A DNA stretch of 6,205 nucleotides, taken from contig CAJTOV010000192.1 in NCBI GenBank assembly GCA_910577765.1, forward strand, positions 1 to 6,205, in the 5' to 3' direction. Source of the DNA: an uncultured Lachnospiraceae bacterium (GTDB taxonomy: Bacteria > Bacillota > Clostridia > Lachnospirales > Lachnospiraceae). Made by a program: the position numbers and the translations under genes. Below are positions 1 to 5,161 of the stretch, piece after piece. The notes under the pieces are model-generated. The model was not told the origin of the DNA. It did not search any database and was given only the letters and a program-made list of their open reading frames with translations. Within the stretch, counting starts at the first letter, position 1, and the number at the start of each line of letters is the position of its first letter.

Positions 1-59
1 CCTTTTCCGCTTCCGCTTACCCACTTTTTGCGCCCACCCGGGCCACCTGACCGGTCCAT
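1..59 (-). CDS. 5' end of an unidentified gene, runs off the left edge
   Basis: Only about 19 codons are inside the window. They read MDRSGGPGGRKKWVSGSGK, a glycine-, serine- and lysine-rich N-terminus with no signal peptide or membrane segment visible. The ATG start (complement of 57-59) is chosen because an ideal AAAGGAG ribosome site (complement of 67-73) lies 7 nt upstream. A TTGACT/TATGAT promoter with a 17-bp spacer lies further up, and a hairpin sits in between. The start signals are therefore convincing, although the product cannot be named. The basic Gly/Ser-rich start could belong to a nucleic-acid-binding or low-complexity protein, but that is a guess. Confidence 0.7.
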   Translation of the reverse strand, partial: MDRSGGPGGRKKWVSGSGK

Positions 60-77
60 GCTGATTCTCCTTTACGA

Positions 78-121
78 AGGCAGCCGCCAGAGCCGGGCTT
101 TCATGGCTGTGACGGCTGCCT
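78..121 (-). promoter_or_regulatory. 5' leader hairpin just upstream of a ribosome site
   Basis: Bases 78-86 (AGGCAGCCG) pair perfectly with 113-121 (CGGCTGCCT). A shorter AGCC/GGCT pair (91-94 with 105-108) is nested inside. In the minus-strand transcript this 9-bp, GC-rich stem ends only 4 nt before the AAAGGAG ribosome site of the gene starting at 59. It has no U-run, so it is not an intrinsic terminator. It may stabilise the leader or affect translation start; that role is inference. Confidence 0.5.
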
Positions 122-155
122 GAATGTTCAGACACGTTCTATATCTGCCGTTATG

Positions 156-184
156 ATCATACCCCCATTGGGTGGATAAGTCAA
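156..184 (-). promoter_or_regulatory. Sigma-A promoter for the left-edge gene
   Basis: On the minus strand there is TTGACT (complement of 179-184), a 17-bp spacer and TATGAT (complement of 156-161). Transcription would start near 149, giving a leader of about 90 nt that contains the hairpin at 78-121. The promoter is back to back with the plus-strand promoter at 202-230, with only 17 bp between the two -35 boxes, so a regulator bound there could affect both. Confidence 0.7.
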
Positions 185-201
185 TTGCAAAATCATTGCC
201 A

Positions 202-230
202 TTGCATCCGTTCTGAAAATGCTCTATAAT
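202..230 (+). promoter_or_regulatory. Sigma-A promoter for the small Trp-rich gene
   Basis: TTGCAT (202-207), a 17-bp spacer and a perfect TATAAT (225-230) form a promoter whose start would fall near 237, about 30 nt before the ATG at 267. Three ATTGC repeats (184-188, 195-199, 201-205) lie across the gap between the divergent -35 boxes and could be a binding site. That last point is inference. Confidence 0.7.
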
Positions 231-266
231 GTAATGGTTTGGACTATTGGGAGGGAAGCTGGAGTC

Positions 267-479
267 ATGGGATGTCTGTACTGGATGTTTATAGGATGGT
301 GGTGGGAACCTGCCAAATGGCTGGCCGCCATGCAGCTAAAAATACTTTACTGGATATACATCGGGTGGTGGTTTCATCTGATCACGGACCCGGAATACAG
401 AATGTGGTTTCTGCGGATTGTGGGATGCCTGATTCTTCTGGTTATTGGAGGAGTTCTGATTTTCTGGTGGTGCCTATGA
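267..479 (+). CDS. 70-residue tryptophan-rich small membrane protein with an internal repeat
   Basis: I do not recognise this family. The protein has 11 Trp in 70 residues. It contains two copies of the pattern LYW-x2-IGWW at residues 4-12 and 27-35, 23 residues apart, followed by a hydrophobic C-terminal segment (about residues 48-68, rich in Ile, Leu, Val and Gly) that looks like a membrane helix. The two repeat cores are also similar as DNA (276-302 and 345-371). The start at 267 is chosen over an in-frame ATG at 219 because the TATAAT box at 225-230 lies downstream of 219, which would leave 219 untranscribed. A GGGAGG ribosome site (249-254) lies 12 nt before 267, which is longer than ideal. 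It is the only plus-strand gene here. It is probably a membrane-associated microprotein; function unknown. Confidence 0.65.
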   Translation: MGCLYWMFIGWWWEPAKWLAAMQLKILYWIYIGWWFHLITDPEYRMWFLRIVGCLILLVIGGVLIFWWCL

Positions 480-510
480 ATGGGGCTTTGGAACGGGACC
501 GGGGAAATAT

Positions 511-560
511 AAAAATCCCCGGAAACCCTTGGCTTTTCAAAAAACCAGGTTTTCCGGGGA
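511..560 (-). terminator. Rho-independent terminator after the tRNA gene
   Basis: Bases 517-525 (CCCCGGAAA) pair with 551-559 (TTTCCGGGG), with partial inner pairing (526-532 with 545-549). On the minus strand the stem is followed by ATTTTTATA (complement of 508-516), a typical U-run. It lies 12 nt past the tRNA 3' end, so it ends the tRNA transcript and any read-through from the operon upstream. On the plus strand there is no U-run after the stem, so it would stop the small gene's transcript only weakly. Confidence 0.88.
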
Positions 561-571
561 CACGCATGAAG

Positions 572-663
572 CGGAGACGGAGGGATTCGAACCCTCGTGC
601 CAGGTTTAACCCCGACAAACACATTTCGAGTGTGCCGCGTTACGGCCTCTTCGCTACATCTCC
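572..663 (-). tRNA. tRNA-Ser (anticodon CGA)
   Basis: The 92-nt minus-strand sequence folds as a class II tRNA. The acceptor arms are GGAGATG and CGTCTCC with discriminator G (572). The D-arm is closed by GCG/CGC. The anticodon stem GCACA/TGTGT carries the loop CTCGAAA, with anticodon CGA at 628-626. The long variable arm pairs GTCGGG with CCTGGC, and the T-arm is GAGGG-TTCGAAT-CCCTC. The long variable arm and G73 fit serine. CGA reads the UCG codon. The CCA end is not encoded and must be added enzymatically. Confidence 0.95.
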
Positions 664-677
664 ATCACTGCGTTATT

Positions 678-706
678 ATTATACATGGTTTGATGGTTCT
701 TGTAAA
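678..706 (-). promoter_or_regulatory. Sigma-A promoter of tRNA-Ser
   Basis: Minus strand: TTTACA (complement of 701-706), a 17-bp spacer and a perfect TATAAT (complement of 678-683). The predicted start is about 8-10 nt before the mature tRNA 5' end at 663. The -35 box begins 5 bp from the edge of the repeat copy at 711-799. Confidence 0.85.
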
Positions 707-710
707 CTGC

Positions 711-799
711 TTTTCTGTTTTTGTCCAGTTTTCCGCATCAGGCGGACGCCCCGATGTTTCTTGTCCGTCATGGCCGGACAAGAACATGCCCCCGTCAAC
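711..799 (+). repeat. Palindromic interspersed element, degenerate copy 1
   Basis: This is a diverged copy of the element seen at 5022-5138 and 6002-6151. It starts with TTTTCTGTTTTTGTCCAG. An imperfect hairpin follows (736-756, CATC-A-GGC against GCC-CC-GATG), then a second one (758-784, TTCTTGTCCG paired with CGGACAAGAA, one inner mismatch), and it fades out after GCCCCCGT near 799. About ten changes separate it from copy 2 over roughly 90 bp. It has lost the GTTAC terminal end. It begins 3 nt after the amidase stop codon and would be transcribed as the 3' end of that mRNA. Strand is given relative to copy 2. Confidence 0.85.
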
Positions 800-802
800 G
801 GC

Positions 803-2209
803 TCATCTTCCGAAAAACAGTTCCACCCCGTCTGCCAGTCCTCCGGCCAGCTTGTCCAGGGTTGCTGCCGAGTGGTCGGAAGCCTTGTCCCCCAGCTCGA
901 TATCAACGGACGGCACCGTAGAATAGGAGGTCTGGGTCAGGTCCATCTCCATCTTTCCGTTGGAGAAGATCTTAACACCTGCCCCCTGGAGCCCGGCAAT
1001 CAGGCTGTCTCCCAGTGCATGGTGCTCCTGCCAGTGGGAAGCCACCGGCTCCATGGCCCGGTAGGAGGCCACGTTGGGCACACTCATATAGAAGGCTCCC
1101 TTATCCTTGCTGGTGGAATCCCAGTGAAGGGCAATGTGGCAGTCTGCCAGATTGTTGGCCAGGACGGTCCTGGCAATGTTGTCCAGCTGTACATCCTCTG
1201 ACTCCCGGATCATCAGCACGTCATAGCCTCTTGCCAGAAGCTTCTCCTTCAGCGCCTTTGCCATAGCCAGGGTCACCTTGGCCTCCGGGGTCCCGTCCGC
1301 AAACTGCATACCGCCGGATACGGCCACCGCTGAGGTAGCCCCTGCCCCGGTGGTGCCTCCGGTAACCTTGGGGGTTCCGTCCGGGTGGCACTGGGTCTTG
1401 ACGCTGGAACCGCCGCTGGTGCCGTGGCCTGCATTGACACAGACCACCTTGTTCTTCCGGTTGCTTCCGGCCCGGTAGAGCATGGCCTTTCCGGAGGAAA
1501 TCTTTGCGTACCCGGCATACTTCCAGTCGGGGTTCAGTCCGGCCTCCCCTTCCAGCATTCCGCTTCCGCCGGAGGTGCTGTCTGCCTGGGCCGGGGCGGA
1601 ATTGCCGTTCCCGTTCTCCTGGGCCTGGGGCTTCTCTGTAGTCAGAAACCTGGATGCTGCATAGCACTGCTGATTCTGGTAAATCACCTGGCTCCATTCC
1701 GCATTGTATCCGGTACGCCGAAGCTCTGCTCCGGTATTTAACCGGGTCACCACCTCTGCTGCCGTCCGGGGTGCTTTGCGGATATTTAAGTCTGTGGCAT
1801 TGACATAGACCGTCTCATCCCGGCTTTCCATTGCCTGGACCGTCTCCATGGTGGAGGCAAAATCCACGGCACTGCTTTCCAGAGTCACGGAAATTTCCGG
1901 CCCGGCTGCTGCTCCCGGGGCGGCTCCTGACTGTCCGGCCTCTTCTGTCCCGGCAGCCTGCCCTGACCCGGCGCCTGCTCCCGGGGCGGCTCCTGGCTGT
2001 CCGGCCTCTTCTGTCCCGGCTCCTGTTCCCGCCTCCCCGGCCCCGTCCTGGGCTGCCGTCTCCAGCTCAATCCGTTCATACCTTTGCCCCTGACAGCCTC
2101 CCAGGGCCACGGCGGCTGACAGAACCGCACCTGCGGCCAGAAGCCTGATCCTTCTGTTGTTTCCGGACAGCCGGTCTGGCCGGTCTGCCCCACTTGCTTT
2201 CTTTCTCAC
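803..2209 (-). CDS. Lipoprotein N-acetylmuramoyl-L-alanine amidase with SH3b domain
   Basis: This 468-residue enzyme should cut the amide bond between N-acetylmuramic acid and L-alanine in peptidoglycan, outside the cytoplasmic membrane. A basic N-terminus and hydrophobic segment (residues about 19-36) end in the lipobox LGGC with Cys39, which predicts a lipid anchor. An Ala/Gly/Pro/Glu linker follows (52-105), with a duplicated GTEEAGQ unit (65-71 and 87-93). A bacterial SH3 domain lies at about 132-192, then a second linker, then an Amidase_3 domain (256-468). Expected zinc ligands are His262 (NAGHG), Glu309 and His362 (ALHWDS); the catalytic Glu is Glu438 (DIELG). The start is GTG at 2209, overlapping the mnmA stop by 4 nt (GTGA). 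The ribosome site GGAGG sits inside the last mnmA codons, 9 nt upstream, so translation is probably coupled. It could have a role in division, sporulation or wall turnover; the sequence does not decide which. Confidence 0.92.
   Translation of the reverse strand: MRKKASGADRPDRLSGNNRRIRLLAAGAVLSAAVALGGCQGQRYERIELETAAQDGAGEAGTGAGTEEAGQPGAAPGAGAGSGQAAGTEEAGQSGAAPGAAAGPEISVTLESSAVDFASTMETVQAMESRDETVYVNATDLNIRKAPRTAAEVVTRLNTGAELRRTGYNAEWSQVIYQNQQCYAASRFLTTEKPQAQENGNGNSAPAQADSTSGGSGMLEGEAGLNPDWKYAGYAKISSGKAMLYRAGSNRKNKVVCVNAGHGTSGGSSVKTQCHPDGTPKVTGGTTGAGATSAVAVSGGMQFADGTPEAKVTLAMAKALKEKLLARGYDVLMIRESEDVQLDNIARTVLANNLADCHIALHWDSTSKDKGAFYMSVPNVASYRAMEPVASHWQEHHALGDSLIAGLQGAGVKIFSNGKMEMDLTQTSYSTVPSVDIELGDKASDHSAATLDKLAGGLADGVELFFGR
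1909..2020 (-). repeat. In-frame 46-bp direct repeat in the amidase linker
   Basis: Bases 1909-1954 and 1975-2020 are identical at 45 of 46 positions (the sole difference is A at 1930 against G at 1996). The offset is 66 bp, exactly 22 codons, so gain or loss of a unit keeps the frame. It encodes the duplicated GTEEAGQ-x-GAAPGA linker between the lipid anchor and the SH3b domain. Confidence 0.9.
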
Positions 2210-3279
2210 CGGATGGTTCCTCCTCCTACTACATAATCTCCATCATAAAACACCACGGCCTGTCCCGGGGTCACGGCCCGGACCTTTTCCCGGAACCGGC
2301 ATTCCACCAGGTCCTCCCCGATCTGACGGATGGTACAGGGCGCCCCTTTGTGGTTGTAACGGATTCTGGCATCCACGTCCATAGACCCTCCGTGAAGGCC
2401 GTCCACTGCCATCCAGTTGATTCCATGGCAGATCAGGGAATCGGTAAATACCTCTTCACTGTCCCCGATGACCACCTCATTGGTCTCCGGGCGGATCTCC
2501 ACCACAAAGACCGGATGACCCATGGCCAGGTTCAGCCCTTTCCGCTGCCCCACCGTATAATGTGTAATACCTGCATGGCGGCCCAGCACACGTCCCTGCC
2601 GGTCCACGAAATTTCCCGTGGGCAGGGGCTTTCCCACCTGCTCCCGGATAAAGCCTGCATAGTCATGGTCCGGGATAAAGCAGATCTCCTGGCTGTCCGG
2701 CTTATGGGCCACAGGAAGCGCCAGTTCCCGGGCCATGCGGCGGATATCCTCCTTGGCGTAGGCCCCCACCGGCATCAGGGTCCGGGAAAGCTGCTTCTGG
2801 GTCAGACTGTAAAGAGCATAGGTCTGGTCCTTGGCGGCTGTGGCGGACTTGCACAGGGCATAGCGTCCCCCCGGCAGCCGGTCCACCCGCGCATAATGGC
2901 CCGTGGCGATAAAGTCCGCGCCAATGCCCAGACTCCGGTCCAGCAGGGCCTCCCATTTCACAAACCGGTTGCAGGCAATGCAGGGATTGGGCGTCCGCCC
3001 GCAGACATATTCGGAAATAAAATAGTCCACCACATGCTCCCGGAATTCCTTCTTAAAGTTCATTACATAATGGGGAATCCCAAGCTGCCAGGCCACCCGG
3101 CGGGCATCCTCCACGGCAGAAAGCCCGCAGCAGCCTCCCTGCTCCCGGGCTGCCTCGTCCTCCTGCTGCCAGGTCTCCATGGTGACTCCCACCACCTCAT
3201 ACCCCTGCTCCTTTAAAAGCCAGGCGGCCACCGAAGAATCGACGCCGCCTGACATACCTACTACTACCTTTTTCCCCAT
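2206..3279 (-). CDS. mnmA: tRNA-specific 2-thiouridylase MnmA
   Basis: A cytoplasmic enzyme of 357 residues, the usual length. It adenylates U34 of tRNA-Lys, -Glu and -Gln with ATP and replaces O2 by sulfur (s2U34), using persulfide delivered from a cysteine desulfurase. The N-terminal PP-loop motif SGGVDSS is at residues 10-16. The two catalytic cysteines are Cys103 (in IACNRFVKW) and Cys200 (in DSQEICFI). GHYAR (127-131) and KDQTYALYSL (150-159) are also typical. A Cys-Cys pair at 50-51 (GGCCGL) is common in Clostridia-type MnmA as I recall it. The ATG at 3279 overlaps the iscU stop by 1 nt (TAATG), with a weak GAGGA about 12 nt upstream, so it depends on coupling. Its position behind iscS and iscU fits IscS as its sulfur donor. 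Confidence 0.97.
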   Translation of the reverse strand: MGKKVVVGMSGGVDSSVAAWLLKEQGYEVVGVTMETWQQEDEAAREQGGCCGLSAVEDARRVAWQLGIPHYVMNFKKEFREHVVDYFISEYVCGRTPNPCIACNRFVKWEALLDRSLGIGADFIATGHYARVDRLPGGRYALCKSATAAKDQTYALYSLTQKQLSRTLMPVGAYAKEDIRRMARELALPVAHKPDSQEICFIPDHDYAGFIREQVGKPLPTGNFVDRQGRVLGRHAGITHYTVGQRKGLNLAMGHPVFVVEIRPETNEVVIGDSEEVFTDSLICHGINWMAVDGLHGGSMDVDARIRYNHKGAPCTIRQIGEDLVECRFREKVRAVTPGQAVVFYDGDYVVGGGTIR

Positions 3280-3716
3280 TAATACGCTTCGTCCTCTTCT
3301 TCCTCGCTGATATCCGTCTTGGGCTTTTCCAGTCCTTCAATCCGGATTCCGTTTTTCTGGGCATAGTCCCACAGCGCCGCATGGATGGCCTCCTCGGCCA
3401 GCAGGGAACAGTGTACCTTCACCGGCGGCAGGCCGTCCAAAGCTTCCATCACCGCCTTGTTGGTAACGGTCATGGCCTCCTGGACGCTCTTTCCCTTGAC
3501 CAGCTCCGTGGCCATGCTGCTGGTGGCCACCGCGGCCCCGCAGCCAAAGGTCTTGAATTTTACGTCCCGGATGATCTGGTTCTCGTCAATATCCAGGAAG
3601 ATCCGCATAATATCCCCGCACCTGGCATTGCCTACGGTGCCTACACCGCTTGCATCTTCAATCTCCCCTACGTTTCTCGGGTTCTGGAAATGGTCCATCA
3701 CTTTCTCTGTATACAT
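3279..3716 (-). CDS. iscU: Fe-S cluster assembly scaffold IscU (NifU N-terminal type)
   Basis: This 145-residue protein builds [2Fe-2S] or [4Fe-4S] clusters from iron and IscS-derived sulfur and hands them to target proteins. All three ligand cysteines of the family are present: Cys33 (GNARCGD), Cys59 (KTFGCGAAVATSS) and Cys103 (VHCS). Asp35 and His102 are also present. LPPVK (96-100), the motif bound by the HscA chaperone in proteobacteria, is retained although no hscA or hscB is visible here. The sequence ends in a very acidic tail (EEEEDEAY). The ATG at 3716 has an ideal AAAGGAG 7 nt upstream (complement of 3724-3730), in the 38-bp gap after iscS. It is a single-domain scaffold without the C-terminal NifU domain. 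Confidence 0.96.
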   Translation of the reverse strand: MYTEKVMDHFQNPRNVGEIEDASGVGTVGNARCGDIMRIFLDIDENQIIRDVKFKTFGCGAAVATSSMATELVKGKSVQEAMTVTNKAVMEALDGLPPVKVHCSLLAEEAIHAALWDYAQKNGIRIEGLEKPKTDISEEEEDEAY

Positions 3717-3754
3717 GGTCAGTCTCCTTTTGTCTGATTATCCCTAAAACAAAT

Positions 3755-4933
3755 TCACTGCTTCTTCATAAAATCCTCATACAGCGGGGACATATCCCGC
3801 AGCCGTGCCACAATCTCCTTCACACTGTCCACCACATAGTCCATTTCTTCCTTTGTATTCTCCTCACTGAGGGTCAGACGCAGGGAGCCGTGGGCAATCT
3901 CATGAGGCAGCCCGATGGCCAGCAGTACATGGGAGGGGTCCAGGGAGCCTGAAGTGCAGGCAGAACCGCTGGAGCCGCAGATTCCCTTTCCGTCCAGGAG
4001 AATCAGCAGGGATTCCCCCTCAATAAACTGGAAGGCAAAATTGGCATTGTTGGGAAGACGGTTCTCACAGTCCCCGTTGATCCGGGTAAAGGGAACCTCC
4101 TGCATGATCCGCTCCATCAGGTAATTGCGGAGGGTCCGTTCCTTTTCCGCCCGCTGCTCCATGGTCTCCATGGCCAGCTCTGCGGCCTTCCCGTAGCCTA
4201 CAATGCCGGGAACATTCTCCGTACCGGCACGGCGCTTGCGCTCCTGGGCGCCGCCGTGGACAAAGGACCGGATCTTCACCCCTTTGCGGATGTAGAGAAA
4301 GCCGATGCCCTTGGGCCCGTTGATCTTGTGGGCGCTGGTGCTGAGCATGTCAATCTGGTACTCATCCACCTGGATGGGCACATGTCCGTAAGCCTGGACC
4401 GCGTCGGTGTGGAACAGGATGCCCTGGTCCCTGGCGATCCGGCCGATCTCCTTTACCGGCTGGATGGTGCCGATCTCATTGTTGGCAAACATAATGGTGA
4501 TCAGAATGGTGTCCGGACGGATCGCTGCCTTTACATCCTCCGGCCTAACCATCCCCTTGTCGTCCACGTCCAGGTAAGTAACCTGAAATCCGTGGTGCTC
4601 CAGATACTGGCAGGTATGCAGCACTGCATGGTGTTCAATTTTGCTGGTGATAATATGCCTGCCTTTGTCCTGGTATGCGTCCGCCGCGGCCTTAATGGCC
4701 CAGTTGTCTCCCTCGGAACCGCCTGCGGTGAAATAGATCTCATTGGTCTTTGCACCGATGGAGGCAGCCAGGGTCTCCCTGGCCTTCTCCACGGCCTGCT
4801 TCACCGGGGTAGAGAATCCGTATACGGAGGAAGGATTCCCGTAATACTGGGAAAAATAAGGGAGCATGGCTTCCACCACCTCTGGACGGGTCTTTGTGGT
4901 CGCCGCATTATCTAAATAGATGACTTTATTCAT
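3755..4933 (-). CDS. iscS: Cysteine desulfurase IscS/NifS
   Basis: A PLP enzyme of 392 residues that converts cysteine to alanine and holds the sulfur as a persulfide. It starts with the typical IYLDNAATT (5-13). His101 (EHHAV) stacks on the cofactor. Asp177 and Gln180 (HTDAVQ) contact the PLP ring. Lys203 (SAHKINGPKG) forms the Schiff base. Cys326 (SGSACTSG) carries the persulfide. The residue pattern is that of group I desulfurases with a long active-site loop, and GSEGDN at 72-77 replaces the commoner ESDN. The ATG at 4933 gives the standard N-terminus. The ribosome site is weak (AAAGGCGG, complement of 4945-4952, about 11 nt away), unlike its neighbours. It is first in the operon and should feed both IscU and MnmA. 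No iscR lies next to it in the window. Confidence 0.97.
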   Translation of the reverse strand: MNKVIYLDNAATTKTRPEVVEAMLPYFSQYYGNPSSVYGFSTPVKQAVEKARETLAASIGAKTNEIYFTAGGSEGDNWAIKAAADAYQDKGRHIITSKIEHHAVLHTCQYLEHHGFQVTYLDVDDKGMVRPEDVKAAIRPDTILITIMFANNEIGTIQPVKEIGRIARDQGILFHTDAVQAYGHVPIQVDEYQIDMLSTSAHKINGPKGIGFLYIRKGVKIRSFVHGGAQERKRRAGTENVPGIVGYGKAAELAMETMEQRAEKERTLRNYLMERIMQEVPFTRINGDCENRLPNNANFAFQFIEGESLLILLDGKGICGSSGSACTSGSLDPSHVLLAIGLPHEIAHGSLRLTLSEENTKEEMDYVVDSVKEIVARLRDMSPLYEDFMKKQ

Positions 4934-4977
4934 AAATATAAGGTCCGCCTTTCTGAAAATGATTCCGCGCTGTCTGC

Positions 4978-5006
4978 ATTATACTATTTAATTCATAGTA
5001 TTTCAA
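4978..5006 (-). promoter_or_regulatory. Sigma-A promoter of the iscS-iscU-mnmA-amidase operon
   Basis: Minus strand: TTGAAA (complement of 5001-5006), a 17-bp spacer and a perfect TATAAT (complement of 4978-4983). Transcription would start near 4971, giving a leader of about 38 nt. The region upstream of the -35 box is A/T-rich. No other promoter-like sequence was found between the four genes, so this one probably serves all of them. Confidence 0.82.
4981..5001. promoter_or_regulatory. 21-bp palindrome in the iscS promoter, probable operator
   Basis: ATACTAT (4981-4987) and ATAGTAT (4995-5001) form a perfect 7-bp inverted repeat with a 7-bp A/T-rich centre. It covers half the -10 box, the whole spacer and the first base of the -35 box, so a bound dimer would block RNA polymerase. 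Fe-S operons in Firmicutes are often controlled by Rrf2-family IscR-like repressors with sites of this size and ATA...TAT ends. That assignment is inference, since no regulator gene is adjacent. Confidence 0.6.
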
Positions 5007-5021
5007 TAGGAATTTAAGTGA

Positions 5022-5138
5022 TTTTCTGTTTTTATCCAGTTTTCCACATCGGGCGGACGCCCGATGCTTCTTGTCCGGCATAGCCGGACAAGAAGATGCC
5101 CCCCGTGAATTGTAACAGTTTTCCCCGCCTTGTGAACT
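5022..5138 (+). repeat. Palindromic interspersed element, copy 2
   Basis: It reads, in order: TTTTCTGTTTTTATCCAG; an 8-bp perfect hairpin with loop GGAC (5047-5066); a 13-bp perfect hairpin with loop ATA (5067-5095); then the terminal end GCCCCCCGTGAATTGTAAC, ending at 5116. Directly behind it (5117-5138) is a second end-like piece, AGTTTTCCCCGCC followed by TTGTGAACT, matching the other end of copy 3. Bases 5035-5103 are identical over 69 nt to the complement of 6014-6082. It lies between the GntR stop codon and the iscS promoter. Neither hairpin is followed by a U-run, so it is not a standard terminator. Confidence 0.92.
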
Positions 5139-5161
5139 ATATTATCATCTTATGTGAAAAG

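Noticed and set aside
72..104. Ten-codon minus-strand upstream reading frame (MKARLWRLPS) in the leader, with its TAA overlapping the next ribosome site
   Set aside because: It has no ribosome site of its own, starts inside the hairpin, and shows no run of a regulatory amino acid, so it is not supported as a leader peptide.
219..266. Upstream ATG at 219 as the start of the Trp-rich protein
   Set aside because: The TATAAT box at 225-230 lies inside that extension, so the codon would not be transcribed from this promoter, and no ribosome site precedes it.
239..1201. Long plus-strand open frame over the tRNA and the amidase 3' half
   Set aside because: It runs through the terminator, a well-folded tRNA and the antisense of the amidase catalytic domain; it is a by-product of GC-rich sequence.
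2194..3216. Long plus-strand open frame opposite mnmA
   Set aside because: The minus strand encodes a complete MnmA with all catalytic residues; the plus frame has no ribosome site or recognisable domain.
4256..4915. Plus-strand open frame of 219 codons opposite iscS
   Set aside because: It is the antisense of a fully conserved cysteine desulfurase and has no independent start signals.
5022..5138. Copy 2 as a Rho-independent terminator of gntR
   Set aside because: Neither hairpin is followed by a U-run on the minus strand, so it lacks the standard signal; a 3'-end role is kept only as a hypothesis.
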